Shown: positions 35,424 through 43,532 of the stretch, piece after piece
Numbering within the stretch: position 1 is the first letter of the stretch
Layout of the letters: each line of letters opens with the position of its first letter
Origin: Longibacter sp051155795
GTDB taxonomy: Bacteria > Bacteroidota > Rhodothermia > Rhodothermales > Salinibacteraceae
Length of the DNA: 64,000 bases
Assembly (NCBI RefSeq): GCF_051155795.1
Contig: NZ_DAXETW010000014.1
Coordinates: 31,797 to 95,796, forward strand
Reading direction: 5' to 3'
Position numbers and translations under genes: made by a program
Notes under the pieces: generated by a model
The model's database searches: none
What the model was told of the DNA's origin: nothing
Seen by the model: only the letters and a program-made list of their open reading frames with translations

Positions 35424-36089
35424 ATGCCTTACACACCGGAACCGCTCGATTTCGAGACCCACACTCCGAACGAGATGCACGAGCGTGCCCGGTCCTTCTT
35501 TGAGGAAATGAATCGCCGACGCTCTGTACGGGACTTTTCCGATCGCGACGTGCCGCGGGAATTAATTGAGTACGCGATCCGGACGGCCAGCACTGCGCCG
35601 AGTGGGGCTCATCGTCAGCCGTGGACATTCGTTGCGGTGAACAACGATACGTTGAAAGGCGAGATCCGAGCAGCGGTGGAGGAGGAGGAAAAGAAAAACT
35701 ACGAGGAGCGGATGACCGATGAGTGGCTGGAGGCCCTTCACCCCATCGGAACCGATTGGCAGAAACCGTTCCTCGAAACCGTTCCGTGGATCGTCGTGTG
35801 CTTTGCGCAGAACTACGGTGTGGACGCGGACGGGGAGAAGATAAAGCATTACTACGTTCAGGAGAGCGTCGGCATTGCCTGCGGGATGTTTATTACCGCG
35901 CTCCACCACATGGGCCTGGCCACACTCACGCATACGCCGGCGCCGATGCGATTTTTGGGAGACATTTTGAATCGGCCCGACAACGAGAGACCGTACATTC
36001 TCTTCCCGATTGGCTTTCCGGCGGAGGGCGTTGAAGTGCCCGACCTGTCCCGGAAGGAGCTTGACGAGATCGTACAGTGGAATCGGTAA
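35424..36089 (+). CDS. Nitroreductase-family flavoprotein, iodotyrosine deiodinase-like
   Basis: A 221-residue protein from ATG 35424 (MPYTPEPLDFE). The FMN-binding core is clear (NRRRSVRDFSDRDVPRELIE; TAPSGAHRQPWTFVAV; ESVGIACGMFITALHHMGLA; THTPAPMRFLG). The active-site lid has Glu89, Tyr93 and Lys114. Their spacing (+4, then +21) is exactly that of Glu157/Tyr161/Lys182 in human iodotyrosine deiodinase, the triad that binds the zwitterion of halotyrosine. It is therefore a candidate reductive dehalogenase of halogenated tyrosine rather than a generic nitroreductase. Its neighbours give no further clue to the substrate. Confidence 0.85.
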   Translation: MPYTPEPLDFETHTPNEMHERARSFFEEMNRRRSVRDFSDRDVPRELIEYAIRTASTAPSGAHRQPWTFVAVNNDTLKGEIRAAVEEEEKKNYEERMTDEWLEALHPIGTDWQKPFLETVPWIVVCFAQNYGVDADGEKIKHYYVQESVGIACGMFITALHHMGLATLTHTPAPMRFLGDILNRPDNERPYILFPIGFPAEGVEVPDLSRKELDEIVQWNR

Positions 36090-36264
36090 CGGCGCTCGGT
36101 CAGGCGATGCGAAGGCTCTGGCGACGTCGCGCACGTTCCCCAGGCATTTCATCTGAGCAGCTTGAGAGGAACAATCGTGATCGATACGTTATTCCTCCAA
36201 CTGTTCCTGCGGGACCTGTCGTCTCGCGATGAGGGATTTGCCCTGCGACCAATCTCTGCGCTCA

Positions 36265-36846
36265 ATGCACCACCTGCGCTCCACATGGCTTAGCCGCGTC
36301 GTCGTGACCGTTCTGGTCGCGGCGATGGTGCCGCTCCTCGCGGTGCACATGCCGGAGCAGTCGCAGCTATCGGATGAGCGCGCTGAATGGTTGCGGTCGC
36401 ACCTGTCCCAGCAGCTCAGCGCGCCGGCATCCTCTGCGATTGACCGGGCACTGGACGTCGCTGCGAAGGAGGCACCGCACTCGCTCCGTGCGTATACCCA
36501 TGCTTTTGCAACGACGTACGAGCAACTGGTTGCCTCCCCGGACGCTCCGGCGCTTCCGACGCTGAGTGCGCTTTTCAAAGCGACGGATGTCGAGGCCGCC
36601 ACTCTCTTCTCGCACCTCCGGTACCGGGCGATGCAGGGAACGCCGCCCGCCATTTTGCCGAGGTATCAGGCTACGCCATCAGCGCCCGTACCGACGGGAT
36701 CGCCGCGTGTGGCCGGCACACCACCCATCCCGGACGTCCCGCTCCGGGTAGCAGCGTCGTCCGGTTTCGCCCCGCACGACATTTCTTCTCGCACGTGGGG
36801 CCATCTTCTGCGGACGCTCTGGTCGGCTCAGCCGCTCGGTCCGTAG
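36265..36846 (+). CDS. Hypothetical exported or membrane-anchored protein
   Basis: A 193-residue frame with G/C-rich third positions. I prefer ATG 36265 (MHHLRSTWLSRVVVTVLVAA) because a signal or anchor segment (VVVTVLVAAMVPLLAV) follows directly. The middle is helical and charged (DERAEWLRSHLSQQLSAPAS, LDVAAKEAPHSLRAYTHAFA) and the C-terminal third is Pro/Ala-rich and probably disordered. Not recognised. It lies upstream of secD on the same strand but 364 bases away. Confidence 0.6.
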   Translation: MHHLRSTWLSRVVVTVLVAAMVPLLAVHMPEQSQLSDERAEWLRSHLSQQLSAPASSAIDRALDVAAKEAPHSLRAYTHAFATTYEQLVASPDAPALPTLSALFKATDVEAATLFSHLRYRAMQGTPPAILPRYQATPSAPVPTGSPRVAGTPPIPDVPLRVAASSGFAPHDISSRTWGHLLRTLWSAQPLGP

Positions 36847-37210
36847 CACGTCCTCGTACCCGTCCCGGTACGACATCCGCGTCGGTTCTGCCCGCCGATG
36901 CATCGGCGCCGCGCGTGCAGCATCAACAGCTCGATCTCGCGCCGTCGCAGCGTGCTGTCGCTGTCCGGCCGAGCCGTCGTTGCGTGTCCGCTCGATGCCC
37001 CGCCAGCGCCGTTTCCAGCCTACGGGATAACGTGCGGCGGACCTGATAGGCAGACCGACGCCCACGCTTTCTTCCGACCCTGCCCGGGGCGGTCTCTTCC
37101 GGCTGCGTCCTTCGCGGACGCTCTGTCCGCATTCCGCATCCGGTGTGTGACCGTCCAGCCCTCGGTCGGCGCGCCCAACGCAACACCATCTTACGAATAT
37201 TGCCACGCCC
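36847..37210. other. Intergenic region upstream of secD
   Basis: A 364-base GC-rich gap. Frames are open on both strands but none has convincing protein-like content. The secD promoter should be near its 3' end, where the sequence becomes more AT-rich (37185-37210). Confidence 0.4.
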
Positions 37211-39178
37211 ATGAAGGGAAACGGATTTAGAATCTTTACGACAATAGCGTTCCTCGGGCTCTGCCTGTGGTCGCTCTTTCCAAGCTTTCAATCGCTGTAT
37301 TACTCCCAGAAGATGAGCGACATGTCGGCGGAGGAGCGCTCCGTCTACATGAACGATAACCGGCAGAACATCCAGCAGGCGCGGTCCGAGTCGCTGAAGC
37401 TGGGTCTGGACCTGCTCGGCGGCATGCACGTCACGCTTGAGGTGCAGACCGGTCAGCTCATCGGCCAGCTCGCCACGAATCGGGACTCCACCTTTGACGC
37501 CGCGCTGAACGACGCGATCGACCGAGCCGAGGGGGAAGAGCTTCCGGTGGTCGACGCGTTTGTCCAGGAGATGGAGGAACGTGATCCGACCATTCGCCTC
37601 TCGCGGTACTTCCGCAATGAGGACGACAACATCACGCGGCGATCCGAAAACGATGCGGTTGTAAGCTGGCTGCGCGATCAGGCGGACGAAGCCGTGACGC
37701 GTGGCATGGAGATCGTCCGGAATCGTGTGGACCGGTACGGCGTGACCGAGCCGTCCATCCAGCGAAAAGACGACCGTCAGATCGTGGTGGAACTTCCGGG
37801 GATCGACGATCCCGATCGTATCCGTGAGTTGCTCAAGGGCACCGCCCAGCTGGAATTCCGGCTGATGGCACAGCCCGATCGTCTCCAGCAGGTCGCTCAG
37901 CGGCTGATCCAGTACTACGAGCCGTCCGATAGCGCAATTGCTGCTGCGGAAGAGGCCGCTGCCGCCGACACCGCTGCCGGTGCTGCTGAAGACACCGATG
38001 GGGCCGAGGCCGGGACGGACCTCACGGGTGGAACGCAGCTCTCCGAGTCGGACACGTCCGAGCAGGGGACCTCCCTGACGGGCCCAAGCACGGAGCCGGA
38101 TGCCGCCGGTCCCAGCAACCCGTTCGTTGAGGCCGTCCAGCAGTTCCTTCCGCAGGGACGCCCGACCACCCTTGCGTGGGCAACCGCGCAGGATACCGCG
38201 ACGATCAACGAACTCCTGAAGCGACCGGGTGCGGCGCGCATCATCCCGGGCGATATCGAGATGCTGTGGTCCTCTGCACCGGTTGCCACCACGCAGAACG
38301 CACAGGAGATCTACAGCCTGCTCGGCGTGAAGCGCGACGCAGAGCTGACCGGGGACGTTGTCGTAGATGCGTCCGTCGAGTTTAGCCAGCAAACCAACGA
38401 GCCGAGCGTGTCGATGACCATGAACGCGGAAGGCGCGCGGGTCTGGTCCCGGATCACCGGTGCCAATGTCGGCAACCAGGTGTCGATCGTTCTCGACCGA
38501 TACGTTGTCTCGCATCCGAATATCAACGAGAAGATTGCCGGGGGCCGGACGTCGATTACAGGCCTCGAATCGCGGCAGGAAGCCCAGGATATCGTGACGG
38601 TGCTGAAATCTGGCGCTCTCCCCGCGCCCGTTGACATCGTTGAGGAGCGCACGGTCGGGCCGAGTCTCGGTGAAGCCTCCATTCGCGCGGGATTCATCTC
38701 GGTCGTGGTCGGACTGCTCCTCGTGGCGCTGTTCATGATCCTGTACTACCGGACGGGCGGTGTCGTGGCTGACATCGCGCTGCTGCTGAACGTGATCCTG
38801 ATTTTCGGTGTGTTGGCCGGCTTCAACGCCACATTGACGTTGCCGGGGATCGCCGGGATTGTCCTGACCATCGGTATGGCCGTGGACGCGAACGTCCTGA
38901 TCTTTGACCGAATACGCGAGGAGGGGAACGCTGGCAAGACGCTCCGGGCGTCGGTTTCGTCTGGCTACGAGAAGGCCCTCAGCGCCATTCTCGATGCCAA
39001 CATCACGACGTTTTTCGTCGGCGTGATTCTGTATTCCTTCGGCGTCGGGCCCATCCAGGGCTTTGCGGTGACGCTGATGGCCGGAATTCTGTCGTCGCTC
39101 TTCACGGCGATTATCGTCACGCGTCTCGTGTTCGACTACATGATTCTGGAGCGGAAGATGAAGGTCAGCTACGGCTGA
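37211..39178 (+). CDS. secD: Protein translocase subunit SecD
   Basis: A 655-residue inner-membrane protein that uses the proton-motive force to aid late steps of Sec export. One N-terminal membrane segment (FTTIAFLGLCLWSLF) is followed by the large periplasmic domain with the D1 motif (LGLDLLGGMHVTLEVQT), the block RNRVDRYGVTEPSIQRKDDR, and a C-terminal five-helix RND-like domain (SVVVGLLLVALFMILYYRTG, IGMAVDANVLIFDRIREE with the conserved Asp). About residues 238-300 are an Ala/Asp/Glu/Thr-rich insert, probably a flexible periplasmic linker. Secd and secF are separate here rather than fused as in many Bacteroidota; secF follows 146 bases downstream. Confidence 0.97.
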   Translation: MKGNGFRIFTTIAFLGLCLWSLFPSFQSLYYSQKMSDMSAEERSVYMNDNRQNIQQARSESLKLGLDLLGGMHVTLEVQTGQLIGQLATNRDSTFDAALNDAIDRAEGEELPVVDAFVQEMEERDPTIRLSRYFRNEDDNITRRSENDAVVSWLRDQADEAVTRGMEIVRNRVDRYGVTEPSIQRKDDRQIVVELPGIDDPDRIRELLKGTAQLEFRLMAQPDRLQQVAQRLIQYYEPSDSAIAAAEEAAAADTAAGAAEDTDGAEAGTDLTGGTQLSESDTSEQGTSLTGPSTEPDAAGPSNPFVEAVQQFLPQGRPTTLAWATAQDTATINELLKRPGAARIIPGDIEMLWSSAPVATTQNAQEIYSLLGVKRDAELTGDVVVDASVEFSQQTNEPSVSMTMNAEGARVWSRITGANVGNQVSIVLDRYVVSHPNINEKIAGGRTSITGLESRQEAQDIVTVLKSGALPAPVDIVEERTVGPSLGEASIRAGFISVVVGLLLVALFMILYYRTGGVVADIALLLNVILIFGVLAGFNATLTLPGIAGIVLTIGMAVDANVLIFDRIREEGNAGKTLRASVSSGYEKALSAILDANITTFFVGVILYSFGVGPIQGFAVTLMAGILSSLFTAIIVTRLVFDYMILERKMKVSYG

Positions 39179-39324
39179 CACGGACGCCGTCGTACGGGCC
39201 CGGCCGGCGTTGGTCGGTTCGGGTCCCGGTCGTCTTCGGCTCATTCATCGCCTGCATCACGACTGCCGCCGTTAATCCCGCGGTCGAGAACCCGCTCCAT
39301 CATGGAGCACAATCCTGATCTGAC

Positions 39325-40236
39325 ATGCGCATTTTTGAAGAAGCAAGTTATTCTTTCATCCCGAATCGCCGGGTCGGCTACATCATTTCCGGCATTCTCC
39401 TTCTTCTCAGCGTAGGCTCGCTGGTCACGCGAGGCCTGCAGATGGGCATCGACTTTCGCGGCGGGATCGAGATCGTCGTCGAGAACGTCGGTGAGCTCGA
39501 AGCGACGGACGTCCGCGCGGCGCTGGCCGCCCCGCTGGGCTCGGACCCGGAGGTGAAAACGTTTGGCGAAACCGGCCTTCTCGTCCGAACATCGACGGAG
39601 CTGGGAACGAGCGAAGCTGAGGAAATGGTGACCTCGACCATCGAGAGTCAGTTTGCCGGCGTCCAGCCCAAGATCGTGAAGACGGACAACGTCGGTCCGC
39701 GCTTCGCTGAAGAGCTGAAGCGCGGCGCTCTATACGCCGTCATGGGCGCCCTGGCGATCATTTTCCTGTACATCCTGGTGCGATTCGAGTGGAGATACAG
39801 CATGGGTGCTGTAGCCGCGCTGGTGCACGACGTGACGATCGTCCTCGGGCTGTTCTCACTCCTGGCGGGGCTGGTGCCGTTTTCGCTCCAGCTGGATCAG
39901 GCGGTGATCGCGGCCTTCCTCACCATCGTCGGTTATTCGCTGAACGATACGGTCGTTGTGTTCGACCGCGTGCGTGAGGTATCGAACATGCTAAAGACCG
40001 AGAAATTCGACGTGATCGTCAACCGGTCCATCAACAACACCCTCAGCCGAACGGTTGTGACCTCCACCACGACGCTTATCGTGGTGACCATTCTGTTTTT
40101 CTTCGGCGGAGAGGTGCTGAAAGGGTTCTCCTTTGCACTCATCGTCGGCGTCATGATCGGAACGTATTCCTCCATCTTCGTCGCCTCGCCCGTACTGGTC
40201 GAGCTGCGGCATCGGGTGGAGAAGGCCGCCGCGTAG
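39325..40236 (+). CDS. secF: Protein translocase subunit SecF
   Basis: A 303-residue six-helix partner of SecD. Motifs are present in order: FIPNRRVGYIISGILLLLS (first membrane helix), MGIDFRGGIEIVVEN, VGPRFAEELKRGALYAVMGA, then SMGAVAALVHDVTIVLGLFS and FLTIVGYSLNDTVVVFDRVR with the conserved D/N-D motif, ending with the SIFVASPVLVELRHR helix. Normal length. In a probable operon with secD. The purA gene follows 90 bases later on the same strand. Confidence 0.97.
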   Translation: MRIFEEASYSFIPNRRVGYIISGILLLLSVGSLVTRGLQMGIDFRGGIEIVVENVGELEATDVRAALAAPLGSDPEVKTFGETGLLVRTSTELGTSEAEEMVTSTIESQFAGVQPKIVKTDNVGPRFAEELKRGALYAVMGALAIIFLYILVRFEWRYSMGAVAALVHDVTIVLGLFSLLAGLVPFSLQLDQAVIAAFLTIVGYSLNDTVVVFDRVREVSNMLKTEKFDVIVNRSINNTLSRTVVTSTTTLIVVTILFFFGGEVLKGFSFALIVGVMIGTYSSIFVASPVLVELRHRVEKAAA

Positions 40237-40326
40237 GGCGGACCGGGGTCGCAGCCAATGGGCGGGTCCCGGCCGTGACGAGCCATGTGCGCTACCATCC
40301 TCATTTAAACGAACGACACCCAGTTT

Positions 40327-41649
40327 ATGCCGGTCTCCATTGTAATTGGAAGCCAGTGGGGCGACGAAGGAAAAGGAAAGATCGTCGACCTCCTCAGCCA
40401 GAACGACGCCGACGTCGTCGCCCGGTACCAGGGCGGCGCCAACGCCGGTCACACCATTGTTTGGGAAAACGAGAACGGCGAGGACGAAGAGTTCGTGCTG
40501 CACCTCGTCCCGAGCGGAATCTTTCATCCGGGCGTGACCTGCGTCATCGGAAACGGCGTGGTGCTGGACCCGGAGGCGGTGATGCAGGAGATCGACAAGA
40601 TCCAGGCCCTCGGCGTCGACGTGGAAGGTCGTCTAAAGATCTCCCACAATGCGCACCTGATCATGCCGTATCATAAGGCGATCGAGGCGGCGCGGGAGAA
40701 GGCGCGAACGTCCAACGACGACGATGATGCCATCGGGACGACCGGCCGCGGCATCGGGCCGTCGTACACCGATAAGTTCGCCCGAACGGGCATCCGGGTC
40801 GTCGATCTGCTGGACCGGGACGTTCTTCGGAAGAAGCTCCGCCGGTCCATTCAGGAGAAAAACCAGATTCTCCAGCACGTTCACGACGCCGAAGTGCTCG
40901 ACGTCGACCAGATCGTCGAGAAGTACGTCGAGTTCGATCAGATCATCGACGAGTACGTGACGGATACGTCGGAGTACCTGAACGAGCAGCTGGCCGCAGG
41001 GAAGCACGTGCTTGCCGAGGGCGCGCAGGGATCACTGCTGGACGTCGACTTCGGGTCGTACCCGTACGTTACGTCGAGCCACCCGACCGCCGGAGGCTGC
41101 TGCACTGGACTCGGCGTGCCGCCGACTGCCGTCGATCGCGTGATCGGCATTGCAAAAGCCTACTGCACACGCGTGGGCAACGGGCCCTTCCCGACAGAAC
41201 TGTTCGACGACACCGGCGAGCGACTGCGCAAGATCGGCGCGGAGTTCGGTGCCACAACCGGGCGTCCGCGACGCTGCGGCTGGCTCGATCTGGTGGCACT
41301 GCGCTACACGGCCATGATCAACGGGTTCAACGAGCTGACCGTCACGAAGCTGGACGTGCTGAGCGGTTTCGACGCGTTGAAGGTGTGCGTGGCCTACCGG
41401 TATAACGGGAAAGAGTCGCGCCGCTTCCCGAGCGAGGCGCACACCCTCGAGAAGGTCGACCCGGTATACGAAACGCTCCCGGGATGGGAGGAAGACATTA
41501 CCGGCGTTCGCTCATACGCCGACCTCCCGAGCGAAGCCCAGGATTACCTCGACTTCGTCGCCGAGGAGATCGGTGTGCGCGTCAGCATGGTCTCGAACGG
41601 ACCGAAGCGCCAGCAAATCATCCAGGCCCCGGAACGCAACCTCGTCTAA
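40327..41649 (+). CDS. purA: Adenylosuccinate synthetase
   Basis: A 440-residue GTP-dependent ligase that joins IMP and aspartate, the first committed step to AMP. Motifs: the GTP-binding start IGSQWGDEGKGKIVDLLSQN, GGANAGHTI, GTTGRGIGPSYTDKFARTGI, LAEGAQGSLLDVDFGSYPYV-TSSHPTAGG, the Asp-binding loop and GATTGRPRRCGWLDLVALR. Full length, with no insertions. A small number of Asp/Glu-rich surface segments fit a salt-adapted proteome. A terminator follows at 41690. Confidence 0.97.
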   Translation: MPVSIVIGSQWGDEGKGKIVDLLSQNDADVVARYQGGANAGHTIVWENENGEDEEFVLHLVPSGIFHPGVTCVIGNGVVLDPEAVMQEIDKIQALGVDVEGRLKISHNAHLIMPYHKAIEAAREKARTSNDDDDAIGTTGRGIGPSYTDKFARTGIRVVDLLDRDVLRKKLRRSIQEKNQILQHVHDAEVLDVDQIVEKYVEFDQIIDEYVTDTSEYLNEQLAAGKHVLAEGAQGSLLDVDFGSYPYVTSSHPTAGGCCTGLGVPPTAVDRVIGIAKAYCTRVGNGPFPTELFDDTGERLRKIGAEFGATTGRPRRCGWLDLVALRYTAMINGFNELTVTKLDVLSGFDALKVCVAYRYNGKESRRFPSEAHTLEKVDPVYETLPGWEEDITGVRSYADLPSEAQDYLDFVAEEIGVRVSMVSNGPKRQQIIQAPERNLV

Positions 41650-41689
41650 TGCGAACGGCGACTGACGTTTCAAGCTGTTCAGTACCAAG

Positions 41690-41726
41690 CGCCCTTCTCG
41701 GCCCCACCGCCGACAGGGGCGTTTTT
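41690..41726 (+). terminator. Intrinsic terminator of purA
   Basis: Outer stem 41690-41694 with 41717-41721, inner stem 41698-41702 with 41709-41713, followed by TTTTT. It lies about 40 bases after the purA stop. Confidence 0.75.
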
Positions 41727-41734
41727 CGTTTACG

Positions 41735-41870
41735 GGTTCAAGGTTCAGAGTTCAACATTCTGGGTTCTGGGCTGATACGATACGGGCACGCCGTTCGAGT
41801 CCCAGGGTCAAGATCCCACTTCCCCATTCCAAATTCCCAATTCTAAATCCCGAATTCTCAAACCCACGAA
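41735..41870. repeat. Degenerate short-word repeats (GGTTCA-type and AATTCCC-type)
   Basis: A first block repeats words like GGTTCAAGGTTCAGAGTTCA; after a short unrelated spacer a second block repeats ATTCCAAATTCCCAATTCTA-like words. Neither is an exact tandem repeat. They look like the product of slippage or of a short dispersed repeat family. Confidence 0.6.
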
Positions 41871-41910
41871 ATTCGGTCGAGACGGTCGGTTCGCCACGGG
41901 GTGCAACACT

Positions 41911-42005
41911 AAACGTCCCAACGCATCAACGTCCCAACGCATCAACGCATCAACGCCCCAACGCCCCAACGCAATCGGCAATCCCTAATCCGTAATCCCT
42001 AATCC
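41911..42005. repeat. 8-base CAACGNNN tandem array followed by AATCCCTAATCC repeats
   Basis: Bases 41911-41972 are eight consecutive 8-base units CAACG plus three variable bases (TCC, CAT, TCC, CAT, CAT, CCC, CCC, then partial; the first unit is AAACGTCC). Bases 41980-42005 follow with alternating AATCCCT and AATCCGT words. Both are non-coding. Confidence 0.8.
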
Positions 42006-42101
42006 ATTCCGCCCTCGGGCGGGGCTTGACCGGATCGTCTTCGGCGTCGCAGCGTGCACGGTATCGCGGTGTTCAGACCTGCCCGACCGATCAGTACTTC
42101 T

Positions 42102-43517
42102 ATGAAAGCCTACCGGCTCTCGGTACGACTCAAGCTCGGCCTCATCGTGTTCGCCGGAGTGATCGCTCTTGCGTCGCTCGCCTATACGCAGCGCCTCGTG
42201 GACCGGCTTCGGGATCGGGAGCAGTCGGTCATCCAGCTGTGGGCCGATGCACAGGCCCAGGTTGCACAGGCCCAGCAGCGCACGACGAATCCGTATCAGC
42301 GTGAGCTGAAGGATCTCGACGCCTATCTCCGCGCGGTCGCCGCCGGGAGGGACGGCGCTACGGGTCCACCTGCAGCCTCTGGGGGAGCGGGGACGCTGAC
42401 GCCCGACGAGGCAGCCAGGCTGCGCGATGCGGTCGCATGGGCGGAAACGATGCCTCCGACGGGCGAACTCGACTTCATCCTGAACGAAATCCTCGAACCC
42501 AATCCCTTCTCGATCCCCGCGATTATCACGGACTCCCTCCGGCAGGAGCCCAAGTTCTGGCGGAACGTCGACGTGCCGGAGACGCTTTCCGGTTTGCCGG
42601 CGGAGGACTCCGCCCGGGCCGTTCGACAGCTCAAACGGATGCGTCGGAAAATGGACGCGACGTACGAGCCGATCCCGATTCGGATCGACCTCCGTGGCGT
42701 AGCGGGCGCCAACGGAGCGCAGCTTACGCAGTACGTCCACTACGACGAGTCGCCCCTCGTCACGGAGCTCCGCTGGTTTCCCTACATTCAGCTTCTCTTC
42801 GTCGGGTTGTTCATTGGCGTCGGGTACGTCGGTTTCTCATATGTCCGCCGGAGTGAGCAGAGCAATCTGTGGGTGGGGATGGCCCGCGAGGCTGCCCACC
42901 AGCTCGGAACGCCCATCTCCAGCCTGATGGGGTGGACCGAGATTCTGCGAATGCCGGACCTTGACGAGGCGCAGCGAATGGACGCTGTAGAGGAGATCGA
43001 CAAGGACGTTCAGCGCCTGAACCGCGTCGCGGCCCGGTTCTCCGATATTGGCTCGATGCCGAAGCTGGAAGAGCGGGACCTGGGCCCAATCGTCGAGCAA
43101 ACGGCCGACTACGTGCGCCGGCGGGCACCGCGACGCGGCCGTCGGGTGACGATCGACGTGGACATGCCGGACCCGGTTGTGGCTCGCGTGAACGAAGAAC
43201 TCTTCGCCTGGGTCATCGAGAACCTCCTGAAGAACGCCCTGGATGCGATCGATGAAGACGGGCGGATCGAAGTCACCGGCTTCGACGACGGCGAGTTCAT
43301 CAACATCGATGTTCGCGACACCGGGTGCGGGATCGATCGGCGGGAATGGCGCAACATTTTTCGCCCCGGGTTCAGCACCAAGAAGCGGGGATGGGGCCTC
43401 GGCCTCAGCCTGGCGCAGCGGGTCGTAGAAGAATACCACGAGGGCTCCATTCGACTCATGGAGTCCGCGCCGGGCGAAGGATCCCGCTTTCGCGTCGAGA
43501 TCCCGCGAGCCGGGTAG
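42102..43517 (+). CDS. Membrane sensor histidine kinase (orphan)
   Basis: A 471-residue sensor from ATG 42102 (MKAYRLSVRLKLGLIVFAGV). Two membrane helices (about residues 9-27 and 225-247) flank a periplasmic sensing region of about 195 residues. The cytoplasmic part has a H-box variant with the phosphoacceptor His near residue 266 (MAREAAHQLGTPISSLMGWT), the N-box (NLLKNALDAIDED), G1 (DTGCGID), F-box (FRPGFSTKKRGWGLGLSLAQ) and G2. The 'AHQLGTPIS' H-box is typical of Bacteroidota kinases. No response regulator is adjacent; the next gene converges only 15 bases downstream. Signal unknown. Confidence 0.93.
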   Translation: MKAYRLSVRLKLGLIVFAGVIALASLAYTQRLVDRLRDREQSVIQLWADAQAQVAQAQQRTTNPYQRELKDLDAYLRAVAAGRDGATGPPAASGGAGTLTPDEAARLRDAVAWAETMPPTGELDFILNEILEPNPFSIPAIITDSLRQEPKFWRNVDVPETLSGLPAEDSARAVRQLKRMRRKMDATYEPIPIRIDLRGVAGANGAQLTQYVHYDESPLVTELRWFPYIQLLFVGLFIGVGYVGFSYVRRSEQSNLWVGMAREAAHQLGTPISSLMGWTEILRMPDLDEAQRMDAVEEIDKDVQRLNRVAARFSDIGSMPKLEERDLGPIVEQTADYVRRRAPRRGRRVTIDVDMPDPVVARVNEELFAWVIENLLKNALDAIDEDGRIEVTGFDDGEFINIDVRDTGCGIDRREWRNIFRPGFSTKKRGWGLGLSLAQRVVEEYHEGSIRLMESAPGEGSRFRVEIPRAG

Positions 43518-43532
43518 CCGGTGGCCCGGGCG

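Larger units (their letters stand above)
41650..42101. other. Repeat-rich intergenic region
   Basis: A 452-base gap without a gene. It contains the purA terminator and then two zones of degenerate short-word repeats (about 41735-41870 and 41911-42005) up to near the start of the histidine kinase gene. Confidence 0.6.

Noticed and set aside
36923..39244. 773-codon minus-strand frame opposite secD
   Set aside because: SecD on the plus strand is unambiguous; the antisense product has no motif and Arg/His/Asp-rich composition typical of shadows in high-GC DNA.
39179..39324. Possible small gene between secD and secF
   Set aside because: No frame of useful length with coding bias; it looks like a spacer.
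41785..41800. TTCGAGTCC resembling a tRNA T-loop
   Set aside because: No acceptor stem, anticodon arm or D-loop could be placed around it; it lies in low-complexity repeat sequence.
41980..42005. AATCCCTAATCC repeat resembling a telomere sequence
   Set aside because: Only a few imperfect words inside a bacterial intergenic repeat zone; no further telomere-like context.
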